Assembly (NCBI GenBank): GCA_964456185.1
Contig: CAYVZZ010000010.1
Coordinates: forward strand, 1-32,917
Source of the DNA: CAYVZZ01 sp964456185
Lineage (GTDB): Bacteria > Pseudomonadota > Gammaproteobacteria > Pseudomonadales > Alcanivoracaceae
DNA length: 32,917 bases
Reading direction: 5' to 3'
Shown: piece after piece, positions 1 to 7,539 of the stretch
How positions within the stretch are numbered: the stretch's first letter is position 1
Layout: each line of letters begins with the position of its first letter
The notes under the pieces: model-generated
The model's database searches: none
What the model saw: the letters and a program-made list of their open reading frames with translations, nothing else
What the model was told of the DNA's origin: nothing
Made by a program: the position numbers and the translations under genes

Positions 1-462
1 CTGGCCGCTAATCAAACAGTCGTCGCCATCCCGCACGGCGCGGGTTTTCATGCTTTGCAGGTCGGAGCCGGCACCCGGCTCGGTCATGACGATGCTGCCC
101 ACGGCTTCACCGGTGACCATTTTAGGCAGCCATTGTTGCTTTTGTGCTTCCGTACCCAAATGCAGGATGTAGGGGGCAACGATGTCGGAATGCACCGACA
201 CATTAGAGGCCAGCGCACCAAAACCGGCACGGCCGATTTCGTCGATAATCACGGTAGAAAGGCGGAAAGGCGCCTCAAAACCACCATAGGCCTCCGGCGT
301 GTCAACGCACAAAAAGCCGTTTTCACCCAACTTATGCCACAACTCGCGCGGGAAGATTTCGTCTTTTTCCCACTGGTCGTAATGGGGGGCGACTTCGTTA
401 TCGAGAAATTTTTTAACGTTGTCGCGAAACAGGTCGATGTCGGCTTGGTCGAGTTGGGTCAT
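1..462 (-). CDS. Acyl-CoA dehydrogenase, N-terminal part (runs off window)
   Basis: My translation of the minus strand gives 154 residues, starting MTQLDQADIDLFRDNVKKF and open to the window edge. The alpha-helical N-terminal domain (about residues 8-115) is followed by the start of the beta domain, with the family motif MTEPGAGSD near residues 130-140 where FAD and substrate bind. Family members oxidise acyl-CoA to trans-2-enoyl-CoA and pass electrons to ETF. Chain-length specificity cannot be judged because the catalytic Glu lies in the missing C-terminal part. The start lies 9 bp after the stop of the upstream hydrolase gene, so the two are probably co-transcribed. The ribosome-binding site is weak (AAGAGCCC just upstream). 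Confidence 0.92.
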   Translation of the reverse strand, partial: MTQLDQADIDLFRDNVKKFLDNEVAPHYDQWEKDEIFPRELWHKLGENGFLCVDTPEAYGGFEAPFRLSTVIIDEIGRAGFGALASNVSVHSDIVAPYILHLGTEAQKQQWLPKMVTGEAVGSIVMTEPGAGSDLQSMKTRAVRDGDDCLISGQ

Positions 463-471
463 GAAGGGCTC

Positions 472-1311
472 TTAATCTTCGTTGAGGAAATGGACGACCT
501 GGGTCGCCACGGAAGCGCTGTACAATAGCGAACAATGGCCGAGGTAATCCACCGTAAAATGGGTCATTCCATCCACCACCGCGGAATTGACCGGTAATAC
601 CAGGTCGTCCATTTGTGAGTGGATGCTGTAGTAGCGTGCCTTGCCGGGAGTGGGCGGCAGGCTGCGAATATAGTCACTTTGATACTGCATTTGGCGCACC
701 GCACCGGGCGTAAACGGGGCGATGATGTCAGCGGCGCGTGAGCCGTGATGGGGGGAACCCAAGCACACTACCTTGTCTATGGCTCCGCTAAGCTCGGCGT
801 CTTGCAGCGCATCGCGAATCAACAGCCCACCCATGGAATGCGCCACATAATGTATCTTGTCGGCGCCTGTGTCATCCAATAAATCTTGGATATGTTGTTT
901 CACTTGCGGTACCAACTTATGCACATTACCGGTGGGTGGCGTGTAGCTCACGGCTCGAACACGGGTGAAGCCGGCTTGCTCCAAACGGCGTTTCAACAAC
1001 AGCATGCAGGACGAGTTGCAAGCATAACCATGCACCAGCAATACCGGTGTGGTGTTGTCATCTGGCAGTTCAGGTTGATGCTTGTCGCGCCATAACGACC
1101 AGGGGTAACAAAGTTGCATTGCCATGAAGGCAAGAGTCTCTGTGATGATGACCTTTAAGCAAGTGGGGGCGTGAAGCCTATCGGTGCCATTTTCTAGCTG
1201 GCAATTGTCACGCAAGGCGTGGCGTTCGTAGTACCAGCTTTGATAAAGAAACAGCGTTAGAGCCAAGTTGATTAGAAACCAAACAAGAATGAGGCCAAAC
1301 AGGCATTCCAT
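472..1311 (-). CDS. Membrane-anchored alpha/beta hydrolase (triacylglycerol lipase/esterase-like)
   Basis: This is a 279-residue protein with an N-terminal hydrophobic segment (about residues 3-23) that probably anchors it in the inner membrane. The alpha/beta-hydrolase core shows the oxyanion-hole HG (residues 94-95, in LLVHGYACNS), the nucleophile elbow AHSMGG with Ser159, LGSPHHGS after strand beta-6, an acid candidate Asp235/236 (QMDDLVLP) and His259 (DYLGHCSL). This arrangement is typical of bacterial lipases and of LipA/EstA-like esterases. The start is supported by GGGGAA six bases upstream of the ATG. It is read into the acyl-CoA dehydrogenase gene 9 bp downstream, which suggests lipid or ester catabolism. 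The substrate is unknown. Confidence 0.85.
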   Translation of the reverse strand: MECLFGLILVWFLINLALTLFLYQSWYYERHALRDNCQLENGTDRLHAPTCLKVIITETLAFMAMQLCYPWSLWRDKHQPELPDDNTTPVLLVHGYACNSSCMLLLKRRLEQAGFTRVRAVSYTPPTGNVHKLVPQVKQHIQDLLDDTGADKIHYVAHSMGGLLIRDALQDAELSGAIDKVVCLGSPHHGSRAADIIAPFTPGAVRQMQYQSDYIRSLPPTPGKARYYSIHSQMDDLVLPVNSAVVDGMTHFTVDYLGHCSLLYSASVATQVVHFLNED

Positions 1312-1352
1312 AATGTTTCCCCAGATGAACAGTGTGACAATCTAACCCTACC

Positions 1353-1368
1353 TTAACGTAAACGTAAA
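1353..1368. promoter_or_regulatory. Candidate LiuR-type operator between hydrolase and HMG-CoA lyase genes
   Basis: The 16-mer TTAACGTAAACGTAAA is close to palindromic and contains two ACGTAAA units. From memory it resembles the operators described for LiuR, the MerR-family regulator of branched-chain amino acid catabolism in Gammaproteobacteria. HMG-CoA lyase, the last step of leucine degradation, starts 48 bp to the right. On the minus strand a possible promoter (TTTACG, 17 bp, TTAGAT) for the hydrolase/dehydrogenase operon overlaps the site. A flanking CTTAAC...GTTAAG inverted repeat (1352-1380) also surrounds it. Assignment to LiuR is inference. Confidence 0.5.
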
Positions 1369-1415
1369 CCTTGTGTTAAGCTGGTACCCCTGTACTACTC
1401 ATTATGCGGAATACC

Positions 1416-2342
1416 ATGTCGGACGCCATTATCATCAACGAAGTCGGTCTGCGTGACGGCTTGCAAAATCACCCCCGTCTGGTCGCAACCGACGATAAAG
1501 AGCGCCTGCTCAATGCCTTGCTGAAAGCGGGTTTGCGGCAGTTGGAGCCGGTTAGTTTTGTGCACCCGAAAATCGTCCCTGCGATGGCTGATGCGGTGGA
1601 GCTAAGCCAACGCTTACCCGCGCTAAGTGGTGTCGAATATACGGCGCTGGTGCCCAACATGACTGGCTACAAATTGGCGCGAAAAGCCGGGTATAAACGG
1701 GTGGCATTGGTGTTGGCCGTTACGGATACGTTTAATCAGCGCAATATCAACCGCTCATTGGAGGTCGCCAAAGCAGAGTTTAAGCAGGTGCTGCAACAGG
1801 CCGCTAGTGATGGCATTACCACATTAACTTACTTGTCGTGCGCCATGATGTGCCCTTATGAGGGAGAAGTTGACCCCAAGCTACCGCTGAAGTTGGCAGA
1901 GGAAATGCTGGCGGCGGGTAGTGACGAGATTGCTCTGGCCGATACTATTGGCGGCGGCACCGTGCGCCAAATGCAGCAGTTGGCCGATGAAGCTCTGGCG
2001 TTGCTACCGGCTAGTCGGTTGGTGGTGCATCTGCACGACACGCGCGGCACGGCACAAACACTAGCCTGGGTAGCCTGTGAGCGTGGTGTGAGGCGGTTTG
2101 ATGCGTCCATTGGCGGGCTGGGTGGCTGCCCCTTTGCGCCTGGCGCAACAGGTAATGTGGCCACGGAAGATCTGGTGTATCTGTTTGAATCAGCAGGAAT
2201 GGATACACAGATCGATATGGCGCAATTGCGCGAAGCCTTGGCTATCGCACGCGATGTCACTCATGATGCTGCACTGGGCGGGCGAATCGTGAGTTACCTG
2301 GAAAGTCAGGAAGCGGCAGGAAGACCCTGCAGCCTTTACTGA
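1416..2342 (+). CDS. mvaB: Hydroxymethylglutaryl-CoA lyase
   Basis: The enzyme cleaves HMG-CoA to acetyl-CoA and acetoacetate, the last step of leucine catabolism. It is a TIM-barrel protein of the HMGL/DRE-metallolyase family. From the chosen start, visible landmarks are EVGLRDGLQN (catalytic Arg/Asp at residues 13-14), SFVHPKIVPAMAD, the metal-binding HLHDTRG (about 205-211) and the signature GGLGGCPFAPGATGN with catalytic Cys238. The length of 308 residues is normal. An ATG at 1404 is also in frame, but I prefer 1416 because GGAATA lies just upstream of it, while 1404 has no ribosome-binding site. A LiuR-like site lies upstream. The stop codon sits inside a perfect hairpin shared with the convergent gene. 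Confidence 0.93.
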   Translation: MSDAIIINEVGLRDGLQNHPRLVATDDKERLLNALLKAGLRQLEPVSFVHPKIVPAMADAVELSQRLPALSGVEYTALVPNMTGYKLARKAGYKRVALVLAVTDTFNQRNINRSLEVAKAEFKQVLQQAASDGITTLTYLSCAMMCPYEGEVDPKLPLKLAEEMLAAGSDEIALADTIGGGTVRQMQQLADEALALLPASRLVVHLHDTRGTAQTLAWVACERGVRRFDASIGGLGGCPFAPGATGNVATEDLVYLFESAGMDTQIDMAQLREALAIARDVTHDAALGGRIVSYLESQEAAGRPCSLY

Positions 2343-2352
2343 GGCTGCAGGG
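2325..2352. terminator. Perfect 11-bp stem-loop at the mvaB/DUF4197 convergent junction
   Basis: CCCTGCAGCCT (2325-2335), loop TTACTG, AGGCTGCAGGG (2342-2352). The stem contains the TGA stop of mvaB and ends 6 bp before the stop of the convergent lipoprotein gene. Neither strand shows a T-run after the stem. It is therefore not a textbook intrinsic terminator; it may stabilise 3' ends or back up Rho-dependent termination. Confidence 0.6.
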
Positions 2353-2358
2353 CAGGCG

Positions 2359-3060
2359 TTATTTGCCCGAGAAGAATTGGGTGACGAGCTTGCTGCCGGC
2401 TTGTATGGGGTTTTTGCGAATAGCAACTTCTTCTTGTGCCATCTTGTTGTAAATGCCATCTAGTGTGTAATCGACGACATACGATTTGATGTCCAGATTG
2501 GGCTTATCAGTCAGTGGCAGTGTGTTGTATACGTTGAGGAAGGTTTGATACTCATCATTGAAGCCGGTGGCATTTAACTTGTTTTCAACGATGGGGTTCA
2601 TCTTGGCTGCCAGCTTGCTTTCGGTGTGCTGACGGAAATATTGGGTAACCGACGTTTGACCGCCCGTCACTAAGCCGATGGCATCTGGAATGGTGATGTC
2701 GCGAATGGCATCTTTAAATACTGGCGCTGCTTCAGCGGCAGCGGCAGAAGCGGCATTGTTCATGCGCTGCTTCAGGTTGCCCAGTAAGTCACCGTAACCA
2801 AAGGCTGACAAGGTGCCGCTTAAGGTTTGCAGTTGGTCGGGCAGTGGAATGTTGTAGCTGCCATTTTGTCCCATGACATTGGTGGCAACCTTGGTGCTAG
2901 AGGTGAGCACGTCTTTCACTGCACCGATTTGCTGTGCTTGAGGGCCATAACCGGCAGCAGTTGCGGCAGCTTGGCCAACTTGCGCCCATTGGGACAGGCC
3001 GCCACTATTTTTGCAGCCGGCCAAAAGAAAAAAGGCAACGATGAGAGTTACTAGACGCAT
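2359..3060 (-). CDS. DUF4197 lipoprotein
   Basis: This 233-residue protein begins MRLVTLIVAFFLLAGCKNSGG, a lipoprotein signal peptide with lipobox LLAGC (lipidated Cys16). The start at 3060 is fixed by AAGGAG nine bases upstream. The open frame continues to 3150, but those 30 residues are polar and would bury the signal peptide. The body matches the DUF4197 pattern: AAAAEAAPVFKDAIRDI, a T-x-YF segment (SVTQYFRQHT), P-I-V-E-N-K-L, then LDGIYNKMAQEEVAIRKNP and a terminal VTQFFSGK. The family has no known function. It is probably periplasmic or attached to the outer membrane (no Asp at +2). It appears to be a single-gene unit, diverging from the transporter gene. Confidence 0.88.
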   Translation of the reverse strand: MRLVTLIVAFFLLAGCKNSGGLSQWAQVGQAAATAAGYGPQAQQIGAVKDVLTSSTKVATNVMGQNGSYNIPLPDQLQTLSGTLSAFGYGDLLGNLKQRMNNAASAAAAEAAPVFKDAIRDITIPDAIGLVTGGQTSVTQYFRQHTESKLAAKMNPIVENKLNATGFNDEYQTFLNVYNTLPLTDKPNLDIKSYVVDYTLDGIYNKMAQEEVAIRKNPIQAGSKLVTQFFSGK

Positions 3061-3175
3061 GGGGGAGGTCTCCTTGTCGGATTTATCTGTCAATTGTCGC
3101 GTGGGCTCTTTATGAATGATTTCACGACGCAACTCAAGTGCTGATGACATATATGGAAATTAGGTCATGTTATTC

Positions 3176-3193
3176 TAGTGGTCGGTGCCACTA
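3176..3193. repeat. Small inverted repeat between divergent DUF4197 and MFS genes
   Basis: TAGTGG, loop TCGGTG, CCACTA. It lies centrally in the 193-bp divergent intergenic region and could be an operator for either gene, or chance. The remainder of that region is AT-rich, and I see no convincing -35/-10 pair. Confidence 0.3.
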
Positions 3194-3253
3194 CAATAAA
3201 CCGGTAAAGTAAGCCCATAAAATCAATAACAATAGCATAGCGATTTTTCATTC

Positions 3254-4540
3254 ATGAATACCTCTCTTGGGCAACTTCTGTCCAGCCGGCGCTTTTTGCC
3301 ATTTATTATGACGCAATTTTTTAGTGCGTTTAATGACAATGTGCTACGCCAAGCCCTCATCGTTTTGATCGCCGTATCGGTTGTGGGCAGCCAAATCAAC
3401 GTGCTCAACAATTTGTCATTGGCCTTGTACATTGCGCCCTTTTTTCTGTTTTCTGCACTAGCGGGTCAAGTGGCTGATAAATACGATAAGGCCTTTCTGA
3501 TTCGCGTGATCAAAATGCTAGAAGTATTGATCATGATGCTGGCGGCCACCGGCTTTGTGTTTAATCAACTGGGCATCTTGCTGCTGGCGTTGTTTTTAAT
3601 GGGGGCGCATTCCACATTTTTCGGGCCATTGAAGTATTCCATTATCCCACAGCACCTGGCCGATAATGAGCTGGTGGCGGGTAATGCCCTGGTCGAATTG
3701 GGTACCTTCCTGGCAATTTTACTCGGTTCGGTTGCCGGCGTGGTGATGAAAATGGGTGACCAAAGTCCGGTGGTCATTAACGTCGGCTTGCTAATGGTGG
3801 CAATATTGGGCTTGCTGAGTGCGTGGTTCATTCCCCGTGCCAAGGCGTCTACACCGGAATTGCGAATCGACTGGAATTTGGCGCTAGAGACGTGGCGCAT
3901 TTTGGGTTTTGCCAAGCGTGTCAGTTCGGTTTGGTGGTGCGTGCTGGGCATTTCCTGGTTTTGGTTTTTGGGGGCGTCTTATATCACCCAGTTAAAACGC
4001 TTCGTTGATACGGTTTTACATGGCACTGACGGGCTGTACGCGGTGCTGTTGGCTGTCTTTTCGGTGGGTATTGGTGTTGGTTCTATCCTGTGCGAGCGGT
4101 TGTCAAAGCACCGGGTAATGCTGTGGTTTGCCCCGCCCGCTTCCATGGCGTTGAGCTTGGCCGGTGTCGATCTGTTTTTCTCTCCAAATAGTCTTCAAGG
4201 GCAAGCGATGACTATTGGCGGGCTCTTTGGTCAGCTGGCCGGTTGGCGTTTGCTTGCCGACCTTTTGTGTATCGGCATATTTAGTGGCCTTTATATTGTG
4301 CCCCTGTTTGCTTATATTTAGAAACGTAGCGATCCGCATTACCTGTCGCGTATCATTGCCGCCAATAATATTTTGAATTCACTGTTCATGGTGTTATCTG
4401 CTGCGGTGGCGGTGATGTTGCTTAATTGGCTGGGACAAGCGGTGTCGCAATATTTCCTCACCCTGGCCTTGGTGAACATGGTGGTTGCCTGTCTTTATTG
4501 GTGTAACCCGGTTTTTCGACGCCGTACAGTGACATCATGA
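3254..4540 (+). pseudogene. LplT/Aas-type MFS transporter interrupted by in-frame amber codon
   Basis: The N-terminal part (355 codons) reads as an MFS transporter related to the lysophospholipid transporter LplT and the transporter half of Aas fusions: RRFLPFIMTQFFSAFNDNVLRQAL at the N-terminus, the GQVADKYDK loop after TM2, then HSTFFGPLKYSIIPQHL and about ten hydrophobic segments. Codon 356 is TAG (4319-4321). The same frame then continues with family-like sequence KRSDPHYLSRIIAANNILN, two more hydrophobic segments and a basic tail, ending at TGA 4538-4540. The full frame would encode 428 residues. Homologues usually have Gln where the TAG stands, so a single C-to-T change in CAG would explain it. 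The product is either truncated within the last helices, read through, or the TAG is a sequencing error. TAG is an ordinary stop elsewhere here (waaA, nusB). No clear ribosome-binding site precedes the ATG. Confidence 0.85.
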
Positions 4541-4585
4541 AAGTCGATATAAGTCGAAATAATAAAATATAGGAGATAGTGTTTC

Positions 4586-5878
4586 GTGACCCTACACGAA
4601 GTTTGGCTGGACGTAACAGAAAACTGGATGCTCTACGCATCCATGCCCATCGTGGCTGCCTTCATTGGCTATGTCACCAAGCTGGTGGCCATTCGTATGA
4701 TGTTCGAGCCACTCGAATTTAAAGGCATCAAACCCTGGTTAGGCTGGCAAGGCATCGTGCCGCGTAAGGCCGAGAAAATGGCTACTATCGCCACCGAGTT
4801 GATGCTGGAAAAGCTGATTACACCACAAGAAGTGTTCGACCGTCTGGATCCTCGCCGCATTGCCGAAGAAGTGCGCCAGCCCATGCTGGCTATGAGCGAA
4901 GATATTACCCGCGAAGTGGCTGCCCAGTATCAGCCGGGGCTTTGGGAGTCGATTCCCGAGGCCTTGCGGCGACGCGTTATTGCCAAGGTGCAAAAAGATT
5001 CGCCGGAAATGATCGAACAGATCATGAATGAGATTAAGGACAATCTTGACCAGGTGTTCGATCTTAAAGCCATGATCTTGAACAACTTGCAGCGTGATAA
5101 AGCTTTGCTTAACCGCATTTTTCGCGAGGCCGGCGAAAAAGAATTCAAATTTATTGTGCGTTGCGGCATTTATTTTGGCTTTGGTATTGGCCTCTTGCAG
5201 GTCACCGCTTGGGCGTTAACGCACAATATCTGGGTGATGCCGCTGTTTGGTTTGTTTGTTGGCTGGTTTTCCGACTGGATGGCGCTGAAGATGATTTTTA
5301 ACCCCAAACACCCAACCAAATATTTGGGGTTGTTTGAATGGCAGGGGCTGTTCCTGAAAAACCGCAAAGAAGTGTCCGCCAAATATGGCCGTTTGGTGGC
5401 TAAAGAAATCGTCACGCCGCATAATATCGTTCACTCCATTCTCAATGGCCCCCTGTCTGATCGTCTTTATCAGATGGTGCAACGCCATGTGCAACTGATG
5501 GTGGATAAGCAAGCCGGTATTGCCAAGCCGATGGTGGTGTTCTCCGTGGGCAGTCGTCGTTACCAGAAGATGAAAAAAGACGTTTCGGTTCGTTTGATGG
5601 ATTCGTTGCCGGAAACACAGTATTACATGGAAGGCTATGCCGAAGAAGCCATGGATTTGCAAAACCTCATGGCCACCAAATTGCAGCAGCTGAATGAAGA
5701 AGAGTATGAAAGCCTGCTGCGTCCGGCCTTTAAAGAGGACGAGTGGATTCTTATCGCGGTGGGTGCCGCGTTAGGTTTCCTGGTTGGTGAAATGCAGGTG
5801 TTGGTAATGGAACATTTGGCGCAGCCTGTTGAAGTGGCCAGCCACTTTGTCCACGCCGCCCAAACACTAATCGGCTAA
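4586..5878 (+). CDS. DUF445 family membrane protein
   Basis: A 430-residue protein related to the YjiN/YheB (DUF445) family, whose function is not established. It starts with GTG; AGGAGA at 4571-4576 gives proper spacing. An N-terminal membrane segment (about residues 13-32) runs into the family motif IGYVTKLVAIRMMFEPLEFKG followed by GWQGIVPRKAEKMA. A second copy of the same module appears near residues 210-260 (VGWFSDWMALKMIFNP, then EWQGLFLKNRKEVSAKYG), showing an internal duplication. A long charged region connects these modules. A C-terminal hydrophobic segment (about 392-410) completes an inner-membrane topology. It follows the interrupted transporter by 45 bp and ends 10 bp before the convergent tag gene. 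Confidence 0.87.
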   Translation: MTLHEVWLDVTENWMLYASMPIVAAFIGYVTKLVAIRMMFEPLEFKGIKPWLGWQGIVPRKAEKMATIATELMLEKLITPQEVFDRLDPRRIAEEVRQPMLAMSEDITREVAAQYQPGLWESIPEALRRRVIAKVQKDSPEMIEQIMNEIKDNLDQVFDLKAMILNNLQRDKALLNRIFREAGEKEFKFIVRCGIYFGFGIGLLQVTAWALTHNIWVMPLFGLFVGWFSDWMALKMIFNPKHPTKYLGLFEWQGLFLKNRKEVSAKYGRLVAKEIVTPHNIVHSILNGPLSDRLYQMVQRHVQLMVDKQAGIAKPMVVFSVGSRRYQKMKKDVSVRLMDSLPETQYYMEGYAEEAMDLQNLMATKLQQLNEEEYESLLRPAFKEDEWILIAVGAALGFLVGEMQVLVMEHLAQPVEVASHFVHAAQTLIG

Positions 5879-5888
5879 TTACGGTTCC

Positions 5889-6476
5889 TTAACTTAGCTC
5901 GGCGTGCCGGAAGCAGCCTACCACATGGTCGTTGACCATGCCGGTGGCTTGCATGTGGCTGTATACCACGGTTGGTCCGACAAATTTGAAGCCGCGTTTT
6001 TTCAAGTCCTTGCTAAAGGCTTCGGCAATCGGTGTATGCACCGGAATATCGGCATGGGTTTTCCAGTGATTAACAATGGGCTGGTGGTCGACAAACGACC
6101 AGTTATAGGCATCGAAACTGCCAAATTCTTTTTGAATGGCAATAAACGCCTGAGCATTACTGACGGCACATTCGATTTTGCGGCGATTGCGAATAATGGC
6201 CTTGTTTTGCATTAGCCGCTCAACATCATCTGCCGTAAAACGCGCGACTTTATGCGGATCAAACTGCGCAAAGGCATCACGAAAGGCCTCGCGCTTTCGT
6301 AATACAGTAATCCAGCTTAAACCGGCCTGAAAACCTTCCAAAATTAAAAACTCAAACAACTTTTGGTCGTCATGCAGCGGTACGCCCCATTCGCTATCGT
6401 GGTAACTGCGATAGAGGGCATCATCGCCACACCATTGACAGCGAGGCTTGTCGGCTGAGTTAGTGCTTATTCCCAT
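5889..6476 (-). CDS. tag: 3-methyladenine DNA glycosylase I
   Basis: The 195-residue enzyme excises 3-methyladenine from alkylated DNA in base-excision repair. It carries the zinc-snap residues of Tag: Cys13 and His26 near the N-terminus (13 apart, as in E. coli) and His184 and Cys188 near the C-terminus (NDHVVGC). The catalytic-pocket Glu47 lies in EGFQAGLSW, followed by ITVLRKREAF and the helix-hairpin-helix region VGPTVVYSHMQATGMVNDH. The N-terminus is about nine residues longer than in E. coli, and no shorter in-frame Met precedes the zinc ligand. It diverges from glyQ; the 55 bp between the two starts must carry promoters for both. Confidence 0.95.
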   Translation of the reverse strand: MGISTNSADKPRCQWCGDDALYRSYHDSEWGVPLHDDQKLFEFLILEGFQAGLSWITVLRKREAFRDAFAQFDPHKVARFTADDVERLMQNKAIIRNRRKIECAVSNAQAFIAIQKEFGSFDAYNWSFVDHQPIVNHWKTHADIPVHTPIAEAFSKDLKKRGFKFVGPTVVYSHMQATGMVNDHVVGCFRHAELS

Positions 6477-6486
6477 AGTGTTGACC

Positions 6487-6495
6487 TGTTATACT
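6487..6495 (+). promoter_or_regulatory. Extended -10 promoter candidate for glyQS
   Basis: TGTTATACT combines a TGn extension with a -10 TATACT (6490-6495), 36 bp before the glyQ ATG. A weak -35 (TTATTC, 6467-6472) is 17 bp upstream, inside the first codons of tag. A good match, but not proven. Confidence 0.5.
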
Positions 6496-6531
6496 CGCGT
6501 TCTTTACGTATTATCAGTAGATGGACAGCCC

Positions 6532-7539
6532 ATGTCACTCGGACAAACTCCCGCCACTTTTCAGGATTTGATTCTGGCGCTACAGCATTTCTGGGCCAAA
6601 CAAGGCTGCGTCATTATGCAGCCGCTGGACTTGGAAGTTGGCGCTGGCACTTTTCATCCCGCCACCTTCTTGCGAGCCATTGGTCCAGAGCGCTGGGCGT
6701 CTGCTTATGTGCAGCCTTGCCGCCGCCCCACCGATGGCCGCTACGGCGAGAACCCTAATCGCCTGCAGCATTATTATCAATTCCAGGTGGTGCTAAAGCC
6801 GTCGCCCGACAACATTCAAGAATTGTATCTGGACTCCCTGCGCGAGTTGGGCATTGATCCGCTGGTGCATGATATTCGTTTCGTGGAAGACAACTGGGAA
6901 TCCCCTACTTTGGGTGCCTGGGGGCTGGGCTGGGAAGTTTGGCTCAACGGCATGGAAGTGACGCAATTTACCTACTTCCAGCAGGCCGGCGGTATCGAAT
7001 GCTTTCCGGTCACCGGCGAGATTACCTACGGCTTAGAGCGCATCGCTATGTACTTGCAAGGTGTGGATTCGGTTTACGACCTGGTTTGGTCGGATGGTCC
7101 CTTCGGGCGCACTACCTACGGCGATGTCTTCCTGCAAAATGAAGTGGAAATGTCCACCTATAACTTCGAACAAGCCAACGTGGATGCGTTGTTCAGCCAG
7201 TTTGATTTGCACGAAGCGGAAACCGAGCGTTTGATTGCGGCCAACTTGCCGCTAGCAGCCTATGAGCAGGTGCTTAAAGCATCACATACATTTAATCTGC
7301 TGGATGCTCGCGGCGCCATCTCGGTGACCGAGCGCCAGCGCTTTATGCTGCGCGTGCGCACCATGGCGCGCCAAGTGGCCGAAGCCTATTTTGAGGCACG
7401 TCGCCAACTGGGCTTCCCGCTGGCCGATGACGCCATTCGCGAGGACGTGCTGCAGCGCCTTGACGAGCAAGAGAAAAAAGCCGCCAAGAAAGCGGCTAAA
7501 AAGCAACAGAAACAGGGCAACAAGAAGGGGCAAGCCTGA
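6532..7539 (+). CDS. glyQ: Glycyl-tRNA synthetase alpha subunit
   Basis: This is the catalytic subunit of the alpha2beta2 class II glycyl-tRNA synthetase. The frame is open from 6448, but the family N-terminus is MSLGQTPATFQDLILALQHFW, so the ATG at 6532 is the start. Class II motifs are evident: QPCRRPTDGRYGENPNR, HYYQFQVVLKPSPDNIQELYL, VEDNWESPTLGAWGLGWEVW, and FQQAGGIECFPVTGEITYGLERIAMYLQG. The protein is 335 residues against about 300 in E. coli. The excess is a C-terminal tail of about 26 residues very rich in Lys, Ala and Gln (EKKAAKKAAKKQQKQ). The stop overlaps the glyS start by one base (TGATG), indicating translational coupling. Confidence 0.97.
   Translation: MSLGQTPATFQDLILALQHFWAKQGCVIMQPLDLEVGAGTFHPATFLRAIGPERWASAYVQPCRRPTDGRYGENPNRLQHYYQFQVVLKPSPDNIQELYLDSLRELGIDPLVHDIRFVEDNWESPTLGAWGLGWEVWLNGMEVTQFTYFQQAGGIECFPVTGEITYGLERIAMYLQGVDSVYDLVWSDGPFGRTTYGDVFLQNEVEMSTYNFEQANVDALFSQFDLHEAETERLIAANLPLAAYEQVLKASHTFNLLDARGAISVTERQRFMLRVRTMARQVAEAYFEARRQLGFPLADDAIREDVLQRLDEQEKKAAKKAAKKQQKQGNKKGQA

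Noticed and set aside
3061..3150. 30-residue N-terminal extension of the DUF4197 frame
   Set aside because: It would place polar sequence before a clear lipoprotein signal peptide, and AAGGAG at 3070-3075 supports the start at 3060.
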